Shown here: in pieces, positions 1 to 8,014 of the stretch
How the letters are laid out: each line of letters starts with the position of its first letter
How positions within the stretch are numbered: position 1 is the first letter of the stretch
Source of the DNA: Clostridiaceae bacterium
GTDB taxonomy: Bacteria; Bacillota; Clostridia; DSM-8532
Length of the DNA: 42,979 nucleotides
Direction of reading: 5' to 3'
Assembly (NCBI GenBank): GCA_012728095.1
Contig: JAAYFU010000032.1
Span: 1 to 42,979, forward strand
Program-made: the position numbers and the translations under genes
The notes under the pieces: model-generated
Databases searched by the model: none
What the model saw: only the letters and a program-made list of their open reading frames with translations
Told to the model about the DNA's origin: nothing

Positions 1-373
1 GAAGATGCGCAATAGTTCTTAAGAACTCAAATGAATGACGTTTTTTTTGCAGTGGATAATCAGGACTTGAAGCTCCTTCTATCTCCACGGCCGTAGCCCT
101 GACTTCATACGGCTGTTTTGCCTGGGGAGTTTCCACCACATATCCCCTTACCCGTATGGCGCTTCCTATATTTAACTTGCTAATCTCGGTGAAATTATCC
201 AGGCTGTCATCATAAACCACCTGAAGATTCTTAAAATATGAACCGTCATTTAATTCGATGAACCCAAATGTCTTTGTGTCTCTTATACTGCGTACCCAGC
301 CACATACAAGGACTTCCTTACCTTCCAGTTCTTTATGTGACTGGTTCAGGGTTTTTATTTCCGTTCTTTCCAC
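1..373 (-). CDS. asnS: Asparagine--tRNA ligase, N-terminal part (cut by window edge)
   Basis: Charges tRNA-Asn with asparagine in the cytoplasm. About 124 codons are visible, running off the left edge. The translation holds the OB-fold anticodon-binding domain (VCGWVRSIRDTKTFGFIEL, then NIGSAIRVRGYVVETPQ) and the start of the class II catalytic core (SSPDYPLQKKRHSFEFLRTI), a pattern I recognise from clostridial AsnS. No ATG is available. The start is GTG at 373 or the adjacent TTG at 376; a GGAG lies 7-10 bases upstream of these. The catalytic motifs 2 and 3 lie outside the window. The identification is secure; only the exact start codon is uncertain. Confidence 0.9.
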   Translation of the reverse strand, partial: MERTEIKTLNQSHKELEGKEVLVCGWVRSIRDTKTFGFIELNDGSYFKNLQVVYDDSLDNFTEISKLNIGSAIRVRGYVVETPQAKQPYEVRATAVEIEGASSPDYPLQKKRHSFEFLRTIAHL

Positions 374-626
374 CAAAAATCAACTCCAATACTTATATAT
401 TGCGTATTTTCTGATATTTTTTTATTATATCATAAGTCTGCCTGGCAATCTATTGCCGTGAAGGACAGCTTGTTACTTGCTATATTATATCATCTTAAAA
501 GGCATATTCAATCGCGAAATATATCAATTATCAAATTTTATAAATATTTCTTTAATTTAACTTTCTGCACCTGCAATTTTTTCGGATGATTTGCTTTCGT
601 GCCTATTAACACTTAAAACCGGTTCC
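374..626. other. Intergenic region upstream of asnS
   Basis: AT-rich spacer between asnS and the preceding same-strand permease gene. It should contain the asnS promoter, but I could not identify a convincing -35/-10 pair, and there is no clear terminator hairpin for the permease. Confidence 0.4.
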
Positions 627-1550
627 TTAAACATACGAGGCTACCCATCCTATTATCAAAGGAATCGTAATTATTGATAACAGGCTTGAGACCGCAACGC
701 ATTTTGATGCAAAAACGGAATCCTTGTCAAACATTTCGGAAAAAATCGTTGTGTTGGCTGCCACCGGCATGGCCAGGGCCGTAACTGTGATCTTTGCCGG
801 CAAAGACGGCACTCCTGCCAGTTTTGATATCAAAAAGGCCAGCACCGGCATAAATAATAATCTCACAGATGAGGAAAGATACACCTTCCAGTCATTGAAC
901 ATAGCCGTCAGTTTAGCCGTACTCATAACTCCTCCCACTATCAGCATTGATAAAGGCATAGTCATGTCTCCCACAGCTTTTATTGCCTTTCCAACCGTCA
1001 AAGGAATTGGAATTTGAAACAGGAATACTATTGTGCCTATAAAAACGGCAATAATTGTCGGTCTTGTCAATACCCTTTTTATTGTATTGCCTTTTGTATC
1101 CTTGGTTCCAAACATTATATATCCGTAGGTCCAAAGAAAAATCTGGAATATCACGACATAGAAAGCCCCATAAAAAGCGCCTTCATCGCCATAAACGGCC
1201 TTCATAAGAGGCAAGCCTATATACCCGCAGTTTGAGAATATGGCTGTATATCTAAGCATAACTGCTGTCTTTTCGCTGAATCTTCCGTAGATTAGTTTTG
1301 ACAGATATATGGCGATTATAAAAGTGGATACTGAAAATACTACTACCCAGATTATATTTATAAGACGTTCCCTGGAATATTCAATTAAGAATGAGCTTAA
1401 TACAAGCATGGGCGATGAAATATACAGAAGAACTTCAGAAAGCTTTTTAGTCCCGTTTGAGTCCAGGATCCCGAACTTGCCTCCGGCATAACCTGTGCCA
1501 AGAATAATAAAAAGTATCTGTACTTGCTTAAGTACGATATCAAATGTCAT
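627..1550 (-). CDS. AEC-family (auxin efflux carrier type) membrane transporter
   Basis: A 307-residue, very hydrophobic protein with about ten predicted membrane spans in two blocks separated by a short polar region near residues 145-165. It matches the bacterial AEC/malate-permease family in length and in features such as FSNCGYIGLPL near residue 105 and ALAMPVAANTTIF near residue 260. Family members export or import organic acids such as malate; the substrate here cannot be read from sequence. The ATG is preceded by CGGAGGATTTGAC, a good ribosome-binding site. It stands alone between asnS and the hydrogenase operon and shares their strand. Confidence 0.82.
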   Translation of the reverse strand: MTFDIVLKQVQILFIILGTGYAGGKFGILDSNGTKKLSEVLLYISSPMLVLSSFLIEYSRERLINIIWVVVFSVSTFIIAIYLSKLIYGRFSEKTAVMLRYTAIFSNCGYIGLPLMKAVYGDEGAFYGAFYVVIFQIFLWTYGYIMFGTKDTKGNTIKRVLTRPTIIAVFIGTIVFLFQIPIPLTVGKAIKAVGDMTMPLSMLIVGGVMSTAKLTAMFNDWKVYLSSSVRLLFMPVLAFLISKLAGVPSLPAKITVTALAMPVAANTTIFSEMFDKDSVFASKCVAVSSLLSIITIPLIIGWVASYV

Positions 1551-1611
1551 GTCAAATCCTCCGAAGCAAATAAATCATCACAATCCAGTTTAAATCATCA
1601 TATGACAATAT

Positions 1612-1642
1612 ACAAGCCACTCGTTTCATGCGAGTGGCTTGT
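1612..1642 (-). terminator. Hairpin downstream of hydA
   Basis: A 12-bp perfect inverted repeat (ACAAGCCACTCG / CGAGTGGCTTGT, 7-base loop) begins 19 bases after the hydA stop. The following tail (TATATTGT) is only moderately U-rich, so termination may be partial. Confidence 0.6.
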
Positions 1643-1660
1643 TTGATGATTTATTTTTGT

Positions 1661-3409
1661 TTATTCCTCGGGATAAATCTCACGGGCTACATAGTGTGTA
1701 TGCAACAGTTTATGCGCTTTATGTCCGCCCGGCTTTTCAAAGTATTCCTCATACATTTTCAGGACTCCGGGATTTTGATGAGATCTTCTGTAAGTAAGGT
1801 TCTGATCTTCCTGGTAAAGAGCCTTGGCCCTTTCAGCCATCAGGTTGATCTCATTTCTAACACTAGCAGGCTGAATCGGCTGTCCGCCTCCGCAGACACA
1901 TCCGCCCGGACATGCCATTATCTCTATGAAATGATACTCAGCCTCTCCTGCCTTCACCTTATCCAGAAGCTTTCTTGCGTTACCAAGGCCATGGGCAACA
2001 GCTGCCTTAATTTTTATGCCGGCAACTTCCAGTTCGGCCTCTTTAATCCCGTCCGTGCCACGTACCACATTAATGTCTATATTATCATCATCTTTACCTG
2101 TAAGCAGGTAAGGCACGCTTCTTAGAGCCGCTTCCATAACACCGCCGGTAGCGCCGAAAATAACGCCTGCGCCGGTTGCTTCGCCCATAGGATCATCGAA
2201 TTCTTCATCTTCAAGATTTCTGAAATCAATTCCGGATTCCCTGATCATTTGCACAAGTTCACGGGTCGTAATGACCTCGTCAACATCCGGATAACCGGTC
2301 GAAGCCAATTCAGGTCTTTCTGCCTCAAACTTTTTAGCCGTACACGGCATAACTGATACGACAAATATCTTGGCCGGATCTATTCCCATCTTTTCGGCAT
2401 AGTAGGATTTAAGCACGGCTCCGAACATGTTCTGGGGTGATTTACAGGTTGACAAATTATCAAGCATATCAGGATAGAAATGCTCGCAGAATTTTATCCA
2501 TCCGGGGCTGCAGGAAGTAATCATAGGAAGAACGCCGTTGTTTTTAATCCTGTCAACCAATTCGGTTCCTTCTTCCATTATCGTAAGGTCGGCTGCAGTA
2601 TCGGTATCGAATACTTTCGCAAAACCTAGTTTCTTCAGCGCAGCAACCATCTTTCCTGTAACAGGGGTTCCGATCGGATATCCGAATTCTTCTCCTATTG
2701 CCGCTCTGACAGCGGGAGCCGTTTGAACTACAACATGAAGATCTTTATTGTTTAAAGCTTCCCAAACCTTATCTGTAGAGTTTTTCTCCCGCAATGCGCC
2801 TACAGGGCAGGCAACGATACATTGACCACAGTTTACACAGGGTGTATCCTTAAGCGGCATGTGGAATGGCGAGGCTACTATTGTTTTATATCCTCTGTCA
2901 ACAGTCTCGATGGCCGATACGGTCTGTACATTTTTACAAACGCTGACACAGCGGCGGCACAGAACACATTTATTGGGATCACGCACTATCGAATGAGACA
3001 AATCATCGATAGGATAGTGCTGTAATTCGCCTTCGAATCTTATATCATGTATGTTCAATTCCTGGGCCAGTTTCTGAAGTTCACAGTTTATGTTTCTAAC
3101 GCAACTTAAGCATTTTTTCTCATGAGATGAGAGAATAAGCTCAAGGGTTACCCTGCGCGCTTCACGAATCTTCGGACTGTTGGTTATGACCTTCAGTCCT
3201 TCTGAAACAGGGTACATACAAGCAGCCTGCAGACTTCTAGCCCCCACATCTACAACGCACATACGGCATGCGCCGATTTCATTTATGCCTTTGAGGAAGC
3301 AGAGGGTGGGTATATTGATCCCGACACTCTTTGCAGCCTCCAGAACGGTTGAACCAACCGGTGCTTTTACTTCTTTACCGTCAATTGTCAGGGTTACATA
3401 TTCAGACAT
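1661..3409 (-). CDS. hydA: [FeFe] hydrogenase catalytic subunit HydA (NADH-linked, trimeric type)
   Basis: Forms H2 from electrons of NADH and reduced ferredoxin together with HydB and HydC. Numbered from the ATG at 3409: N-terminal [2Fe-2S] domain (C37, C48, C51, C64), His-ligated [4Fe-4S] (H96, C100, C103, C109), two [4Fe-4S] clusters (C148/151/154/158 and C191/194/197/201), then the H-cluster domain with TSCSPGW (C300), MPCTAKK (C356) and MACPGGC (C500, C504). A short C-terminal tail with YEEYFEKPGG ends the protein, as in the trimeric group. The second Cys of the usual TSCCPGW, the proton-relay position, is Ser301. A GTG at 3418 is in frame but almost touches the AGGGGAG site, so the ATG is preferred. 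It is the last gene of the operon. Confidence 0.95.
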   Translation of the reverse strand: MSEYVTLTIDGKEVKAPVGSTVLEAAKSVGINIPTLCFLKGINEIGACRMCVVDVGARSLQAACMYPVSEGLKVITNSPKIREARRVTLELILSSHEKKCLSCVRNINCELQKLAQELNIHDIRFEGELQHYPIDDLSHSIVRDPNKCVLCRRCVSVCKNVQTVSAIETVDRGYKTIVASPFHMPLKDTPCVNCGQCIVACPVGALREKNSTDKVWEALNNKDLHVVVQTAPAVRAAIGEEFGYPIGTPVTGKMVAALKKLGFAKVFDTDTAADLTIMEEGTELVDRIKNNGVLPMITSCSPGWIKFCEHFYPDMLDNLSTCKSPQNMFGAVLKSYYAEKMGIDPAKIFVVSVMPCTAKKFEAERPELASTGYPDVDEVITTRELVQMIRESGIDFRNLEDEEFDDPMGEATGAGVIFGATGGVMEAALRSVPYLLTGKDDDNIDINVVRGTDGIKEAELEVAGIKIKAAVAHGLGNARKLLDKVKAGEAEYHFIEIMACPGGCVCGGGQPIQPASVRNEINLMAERAKALYQEDQNLTYRRSHQNPGVLKMYEEYFEKPGGHKAHKLLHTHYVAREIYPEE

Positions 3410-3427
3410 ATTATTCACTCTCCCCTC

Positions 3428-5218
3428 TTATTTCTTCTCTATGGCGGCAAATTTACATGTGTCCATACAAACACCGCACTTAATACATTTGTTCTGATCT
3501 ATAACATAAGGTTTCTTAATCTCACCGGAAATAGCACCAACAGGACACTTCTTTGAACAGAGGCTGCATCCTTTACATTTATCAGGAATGATAAAGTATT
3601 TCAACAGGGCTCTGCACACGCCTGCAGGACATCTATGCTCTTTTACGTGAGCCTCATATTCGTCCCTGAAATATCTTATGGTACTGAGAACAGGATTTGG
3701 AGCTGTCTGGCCGAGGCCACACAGAGCGCTCTGCTTGATGTTCTCAGCTAAAAGTTCCAATTTTTCAATATCTCCTTCTTCACCCTTACCGCTTGTTATA
3801 CGATCAAGGATTTCGTACATTCTCTTGGTACCGATACGGCATGGAGGACATTTACCGCAGGATTCATCAACGGTAAATTCCAGGAAGAACTTCGCAATAT
3901 CCACCATACAGTTGTCCTCATCCATAATGATCATTCCGCCCGAACCCATCATTGAGCCTAATTCAAGCAGATTATCATAGTCAATGGGAACATCAATGTG
4001 AGAAGCAGGAATACATCCGCCTGAAGGACCTCCTGTCTGGGCAGCTTTGAACTTCTTGCCCTTTGGTATGCCTCCGCCTATATCATAAATAACTTCCCGA
4101 AGAGTCATACCCATAGGTATCTCCACGAGACCTGTATTATTAATTTTTCCTCCGATAGCGAAAACCTTTGTTCCCTTGCTCTTTTCGGTACCGATTGTAT
4201 TAAACCAGTCGGCGCCCTTTAAAAGAATAACGGGAATATTTGCGTAGGTTTCAACATTATTAAGAATGGTCGGTTTTCCCCAAAGACCTTTTACAGCCGG
4301 GAAAGGAGGACGGGTTCTCGGCTCGCCGCGATGCCCCTCTATTGAAGTCATAAGCGCGGTCTCTTCTCCGCAAACAAATGCGCCGGCGCCAAGACGAATA
4401 TCCAAATCAAAAGAGAAGTCGGTACCAAATATATTCTTGCCCAAAAGCCCGTACTCACGAGCCTGACTTATGGCAATCTGCAAACGTTGAACCGCGATCG
4501 GATATTCAGCCCTTACATAAATATAGCCCTGGTTAGCACCAATAGCATATCCTGCTATAGCCATGGCCTCAATTACCGAATGGGGATCTCCTTCAAGTAT
4601 GGAACGATCCATGAATGCTCCCGGGTCTCCCTCGTCAGCATTACAGCATACATATTTCTGATCGCTTACCTGATTGGCTGCAAACTGCCATTTCATACCG
4701 GTCGGGAAACCACCGCCCCCGCGTCCGCGAAGACCTGATTTTTTTATCTCATCAATAACCTGTTGAGGAGTCATTTCGGTAAGGGCCTTTGCCAGCGCCA
4801 TATAACCGTCTCTTGCGATATATTCGTCTATTACCTCAGGATTGATAACGCCGCAATTACGCAGAGCTATACGTACCTGACGGTTAAAGAATCCGACATT
4901 ATCAAGAGATTTCGCGACATCTTCCACATCTTTGTCTCCCAGAAGGAGGCGTTTCACAATGCGACCCTTTACCAGGTGCTCATTTACTATTTCTTCAATG
5001 TCATCAGGCGCAACATGGCAGTATGTAGCTCCTTCAGGATAAACCACCATAATCGGGCCTTTTTCACAAAGACCGAAGCACCCGGTTTTCACTATTTTAA
5101 CTTCCTTTTCCAGGCCCTTTTCGGCTAACGCTTTTTCCAGCCTTGCCATTATTTCGGGCACTTTGGAAGCTGTACATCCAGTACCATTACAAATCAAAAC
5201 ATGCGATCTGTAAACCAT
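3428..5218 (-). CDS. hydB: NADH-binding flavoprotein subunit HydB of the hydrogenase (NuoF-like)
   Basis: Takes electrons from NADH through FMN and passes them to HydA. The 596-residue order is: thioredoxin-like [2Fe-2S] domain (C10, C15, C47, C51), the NuoF core with the FMN/NADH glycine motif GRGGGGFPTG (165-174), a [4Fe-4S] site (C454, C457, C460, C500), and a C-terminal two-[4Fe-4S] ferredoxin domain (C548/551/554/558 and C578/581/584/588). This four-part architecture is that of bifurcating HydB/HndC. The start at 5218 follows AAGGAGGGGG with an 8-base spacer; an upstream in-frame TTG lacks such a site. The stop lies 18 bases before the hydA start, so the two are cotranscribed. Confidence 0.95.
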   Translation of the reverse strand: MVYRSHVLICNGTGCTASKVPEIMARLEKALAEKGLEKEVKIVKTGCFGLCEKGPIMVVYPEGATYCHVAPDDIEEIVNEHLVKGRIVKRLLLGDKDVEDVAKSLDNVGFFNRQVRIALRNCGVINPEVIDEYIARDGYMALAKALTEMTPQQVIDEIKKSGLRGRGGGGFPTGMKWQFAANQVSDQKYVCCNADEGDPGAFMDRSILEGDPHSVIEAMAIAGYAIGANQGYIYVRAEYPIAVQRLQIAISQAREYGLLGKNIFGTDFSFDLDIRLGAGAFVCGEETALMTSIEGHRGEPRTRPPFPAVKGLWGKPTILNNVETYANIPVILLKGADWFNTIGTEKSKGTKVFAIGGKINNTGLVEIPMGMTLREVIYDIGGGIPKGKKFKAAQTGGPSGGCIPASHIDVPIDYDNLLELGSMMGSGGMIIMDEDNCMVDIAKFFLEFTVDESCGKCPPCRIGTKRMYEILDRITSGKGEEGDIEKLELLAENIKQSALCGLGQTAPNPVLSTIRYFRDEYEAHVKEHRCPAGVCRALLKYFIIPDKCKGCSLCSKKCPVGAISGEIKKPYVIDQNKCIKCGVCMDTCKFAAIEKK

Positions 5219-5234
5219 AATCGATACCCCCTCC

Positions 5235-5603
5235 TTACCTTTCTGCGGCACCAACTGTAAACTCAGTGACGACTTTTTGGTTGACGATATGTTCAGCTAC
5301 TATTCTTCTGGCCTTTTCAGCGTCCAGTTTTACATAGGTTGTTTTCTCTCCGGTGGCATCAAAAACTTCTGCAACGGGCTCCAAACGGCATATACCGATG
5401 CACCCGGTCATTGACACGGTTACGTTATTGATGTTTCTTTTGTTCAGTTCATCGATAAAAGCATTCATGACGTTTTTAGCGCCTGCTGCTATACCGCATG
5501 TTGCCATGCCCACAACTATTCTCATCTTATCTTCATTATCGCGTATTGACATTTCCTTCAAAGTTCTATCGCGAATGGCCTTTAATTCTTCAATTGACTT
5601 CAT
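5235..5603 (-). CDS. Small thioredoxin-like [2Fe-2S] ferredoxin, HndB-like
   Basis: A 122-residue protein of the (2Fe-2S) ferredoxin family found in NAD(P)-linked hydrogenase operons (HndB type). The visible core is MATCGIAAGAK (C36) and TGCIGIC (C68, C72). Only three cysteines occupy the usual cluster positions: the second Cys of the C-x4-C pair seen in HydB is a glycine here, so cluster binding may be incomplete or use another ligand. The start at 5603 follows GGAGGT with good spacing. It overlaps the end of the upstream ATPase gene by 14 bases and ends 17 bases before hydB, so it is translated with the hydrogenase subunits. Its role in the complex is not established by sequence. Confidence 0.82.
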   Translation of the reverse strand: MKSIEELKAIRDRTLKEMSIRDNEDKMRIVVGMATCGIAAGAKNVMNAFIDELNKRNINNVTVSMTGCIGICRLEPVAEVFDATGEKTTYVKLDAEKARRIVAEHIVNQKVVTEFTVGAAER

Positions 5604-6153
5604 CCAGAACACCTCCGTAAACTAATTTAATACCATCGGCAATTGTATTTTGTATCCATTCCAAAACATCACTGTTTGCTATTGAAACTCCATCCAAGTA
5701 TTGTTTTATTTCATCCGTGTCCAACACAAAATTGTCGTTTGGGGAAGAAAAGCGAATAGTCCAGGAAATATCAGGGTTTGCCATTATTAACATTTTAATA
5801 GTTTCCGGTATATCCCCTAAAGGAATCCTGTCGATATGATTTATATTAAATCTTGCCTCAAGGGCTGTCCCCTTGCCAGGTTCCGATTTAATATTCAGTT
5901 CTCCGCCCGCCATATTAGCTGACTGTAATAACAGCGGTATCCCAAGACCGACATTTCTGGTGGTTCTGCTTGTCTTAAACGGATCCGTCACTTCACGTAC
6001 GAATTCTTCGTCCATTCCTTTGCCGTTGTCCAGGATTTCCAGTACCAGCATCTGAGGATGGCCTTTTACGCTTAAATTAATGCATATTCTATCTGCTCCC
6101 GCAGCAATGGAATTTTGAGTTATGTCCAATATATGCAGTGATAGATCCTTCAT
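5590..6153 (-). CDS. Stand-alone histidine-kinase-like ATPase domain protein in the hydrogenase operon
   Basis: A 187-residue protein that consists almost only of a GHKL ATP-binding domain: N-box DITQNSIAAGA (N14), G1 box DNGKGM (42-47) and G2 box NVGLGIPLL (67-75). There is no sensor, membrane span, HAMP or dimerisation-phosphoacceptor helix with a clear H-box, so it cannot be a conventional two-component kinase. About 75 C-terminal residues are of unknown fold. It sits between hydC (3-base gap) and the hndB-like gene (14-base overlap), a position I recall for this type of gene in Acetivibrio hydrogenase operons. A switch or anti-sigma-like role, or a role in assembly, is speculation. Confidence 0.82.
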   Translation of the reverse strand: MKDLSLHILDITQNSIAAGADRICINLSVKGHPQMLVLEILDNGKGMDEEFVREVTDPFKTSRTTRNVGLGIPLLLQSANMAGGELNIKSEPGKGTALEARFNINHIDRIPLGDIPETIKMLIMANPDISWTIRFSSPNDNFVLDTDEIKQYLDGVSIANSDVLEWIQNTIADGIKLVYGGVLDEVN

Positions 6154-6156
6154 AAT

Positions 6157-6657
6157 TTACACAGCTTCAGCTTCCATATCGCGATATTTCTGTATGATTC
6201 CCGGAACATCATCAGCGGTAAGTCTTCCGTAAACATCATCGTTTATCATGATAACAGGAGCTAATCCGCAAGCTCCTACGCATCTGCATGCATCAAGGGA
6301 GAATAACCCGTCAGGTGTGCATTCGCCATTCTTGATTTTCAGTATTTCCGAAAGTTTATCAAAAATCTCACCTGCACCTTTTACATAACAGGCAGTTCCC
6401 AGGCAAACATTGATCCTATACTTCCCCTTGGGATTCAAATAAAATTGAGCGTAAAACGTTACTATACCATACACATCAGCCAAAGATACATTTAAACCCT
6501 CAGCGATTTTCTTTTGCACGCTTAAAGGAAGATATCCGTATAATTCCTGCGCTTCATGCAGTACAGGAATAAGCGCGCCGCGGGTGTCTTTGTATTTAGC
6601 TATTATCTTTTCCAGCGCTTCTGCCTTGTTGTCTGCTTTACAGCAACTGCAACTCAT
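6157..6657 (-). CDS. hydC: Hydrogenase [2Fe-2S] subunit HydC (NuoE-like)
   Basis: A 166-residue NuoE-family subunit that carries one [2Fe-2S] cluster between HydB and the rest of the complex. Ligands are C85 and C90 (CLGTAC) and C126 and C130 (CRCVGAC). The N-terminal helical region (GALIPVLHEAQELYGYLP) is typical of the family. The extreme N-terminus has an extra cysteine cluster (MSCSCC) of unknown meaning. AGGAGGT lies 7 bases before the ATG. It is the first gene of the five-gene operon, 120 bases downstream of the predicted transcription start. Confidence 0.93.
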   Translation of the reverse strand: MSCSCCKADNKAEALEKIIAKYKDTRGALIPVLHEAQELYGYLPLSVQKKIAEGLNVSLADVYGIVTFYAQFYLNPKGKYRINVCLGTACYVKGAGEIFDKLSEILKIKNGECTPDGLFSLDACRCVGACGLAPVIMINDDVYGRLTADDVPGIIQKYRDMEAEAV

Positions 6658-6754
6658 ATTGACGACCTCCTGATTCTTGTTGTAAGTTATATAATTGCAT
6701 TACCCGTCCACGAAATCATAACTTTCGAATGGGCCACGAATTATCTTTATAAAC

Positions 6755-6776
6755 ATTTGTTAATAGCTTAACAAAT
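6755..6776. promoter_or_regulatory. Rex-type redox operator (perfect palindrome)
   Basis: Arms ATTTGTTAA and TTAACAAAT flank TAGC. The core TTGTTAA-N4-TTAACAA is the published Firmicutes Rex consensus. Rex senses the NADH/NAD+ ratio and represses fermentative genes, so placement just downstream of the hydrogenase promoter start makes functional sense. That Rex binds here is inferred. Confidence 0.8.
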
Positions 6777-6778
6777 CC

Positions 6779-6796
6779 TTGTTAATTGTATCACAA
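6779..6796. promoter_or_regulatory. Second, imperfect Rex-like site overlapping the -10 box
   Basis: TTGTTAA, TTGT, then ATCACAA: one perfect half-site and one with two mismatches. It is centred 22 bp from the perfect site, roughly two helical turns, so paired binding is possible. Confidence 0.5.
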
Positions 6797-6813
6797 ATGC
6801 CTTCAGATTTCAA
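6785..6813 (-). promoter_or_regulatory. Sigma-A promoter of the hyd operon
   Basis: -35 TTGAAA (6813-6808) and -10 TACAAT (6790-6785) with a 17-base spacer, giving a start near 6778 and a 120-base leader. The -10 box lies inside the imperfect Rex-like site and the perfect site lies at about +2 to +23. Confidence 0.75.
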
Positions 6814-6927
6814 TAAAATATCTGAATCACGAGCCGATATTTAAGTGCTAAATTATGCTGTTTTTTTAAGCTTTTCCCGTTCATGTTTTGTATAAAAAAC
6901 ACAAAATACATTATGAAAATCCCCATT

Positions 6928-6962
6928 AAAAAGAGCCGGCATAAGAACCGACTCTTTTTTTA
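6928..6962 (-). terminator. Rho-independent terminator after the DUF4340 gene (bidirectional)
   Basis: Stem GAGTCGG / CCGGCTC (6954-6948 with 6939-6933, one G-T pair) followed on the minus strand by TTTTTAATGG. The plus-strand side is also followed by seven Ts, so it can act in both directions. Confidence 0.85.
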
Positions 6963-6988
6963 AATACATTTTAATTTTACACGATGCT

Positions 6989-8014
6989 TCAGTCAGGTTT
7001 TTGTAGATCCTTGAGCGTCAAATCGACGAAATCCAGGTTGGTGGCATCTACGGTAAATACGGTATTATTGCCGTCCAGTATTCCATAGTATTCCGACCCA
7101 TTCCTGCTTCCAAGCATTAATCGGTAGGTTTTATCGCTTAAAGTGTATTCAAATACATATTTAGGCGAATCCAAACCATAGGAACTTAAATCCGTAGGAT
7201 TCTCCGTAATGAATTTATTAACCCTGAATGAACTGACCCAGTTTAAGAACTTTGACAGTTCTGTAATATTCGCTTCCCGTTCCGGGACTGGAGCAGTTAT
7301 TATCCAGTCTTCATCAGTTTTTTTCTCGGCGCTGAAAACATGTTCCCCGTCCCTGCTGAAGGAAAGGTAATTAATATCATAAACAGTAACGGCTTCCGTG
7401 CCGTAAATATTCTTATTCATTAAATCGAGTTTTCCGTATCTGAAGGTTTCACCTGTATAGGAATCTATTGTGTATACCTCAGGACTGCCAGGCTTCCTTA
7501 CGTAGTAACTATCCTGCAAAGGTGTCAGATTACCGATTTCTATGCTGGCTTCCTTACCTTCTTTTGTAACAAAGGTCGTCACAATGTTCTTATTTAAACC
7601 ATAAACTTCAGGATTATCGGGATTTTCATTTATCAACCTCTTTGTCATAACAGTGGCTGCAAAATAAACCATGTCTTCGGCCAATTCATTATCAACATCG
7701 AAATATGGATTGACCCATACCATTTTTTTTGTAGTTTCCTTTGTTATCGTACCGTCCTCATTATGCCGAAGGGCTTCAACATCCCTCTCTTCCAGTGTAA
7801 GAACGATTTCACCTTCTTCTCTTTTCAGCACTATTTTAGAAATGTCAACCCGTTCAATATCAAACAGCTTAATTATATCAGAAGAACTCGTATCTGTCGG
7901 ACTTTCGCTCTCATTATCCGTTTTTTTGGTACCGCCGTTTAAATAAATGAAAGTCATAAGCAAGATCACAAAAATAACCAACAGAATTATGAGCTTCTTC
8001 CATTTCTTCATCAT
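6989..8014 (-). CDS. DUF4340 domain protein, membrane-anchored, Gld ABC partner
   Basis: A 341-residue protein with a short cytoplasmic tip (MMKKWKK), one N-terminal membrane anchor (about residues 8-25) and an extracytoplasmic region made of two repeated beta-rich DUF4340-type units (about 75-190 and 200-335; compare GLNKNIVTTFV and GLDSPKYVFEY). DUF4340 proteins commonly follow GldF/GldG genes. The exact function is unknown. The start overlaps the gldG stop by 4 bases, so it is translationally coupled. GGAGGAAGCATCT precedes two adjacent ATG codons; either may be used. It ends the operon before a strong terminator. Confidence 0.8.
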   Translation of the reverse strand: MMKKWKKLIILLVIFVILLMTFIYLNGGTKKTDNESESPTDTSSSDIIKLFDIERVDISKIVLKREEGEIVLTLEERDVEALRHNEDGTITKETTKKMVWVNPYFDVDNELAEDMVYFAATVMTKRLINENPDNPEVYGLNKNIVTTFVTKEGKEASIEIGNLTPLQDSYYVRKPGSPEVYTIDSYTGETFRYGKLDLMNKNIYGTEAVTVYDINYLSFSRDGEHVFSAEKKTDEDWIITAPVPEREANITELSKFLNWVSSFRVNKFITENPTDLSSYGLDSPKYVFEYTLSDKTYRLMLGSRNGSEYYGILDGNNTVFTVDATNLDFVDLTLKDLQKPD

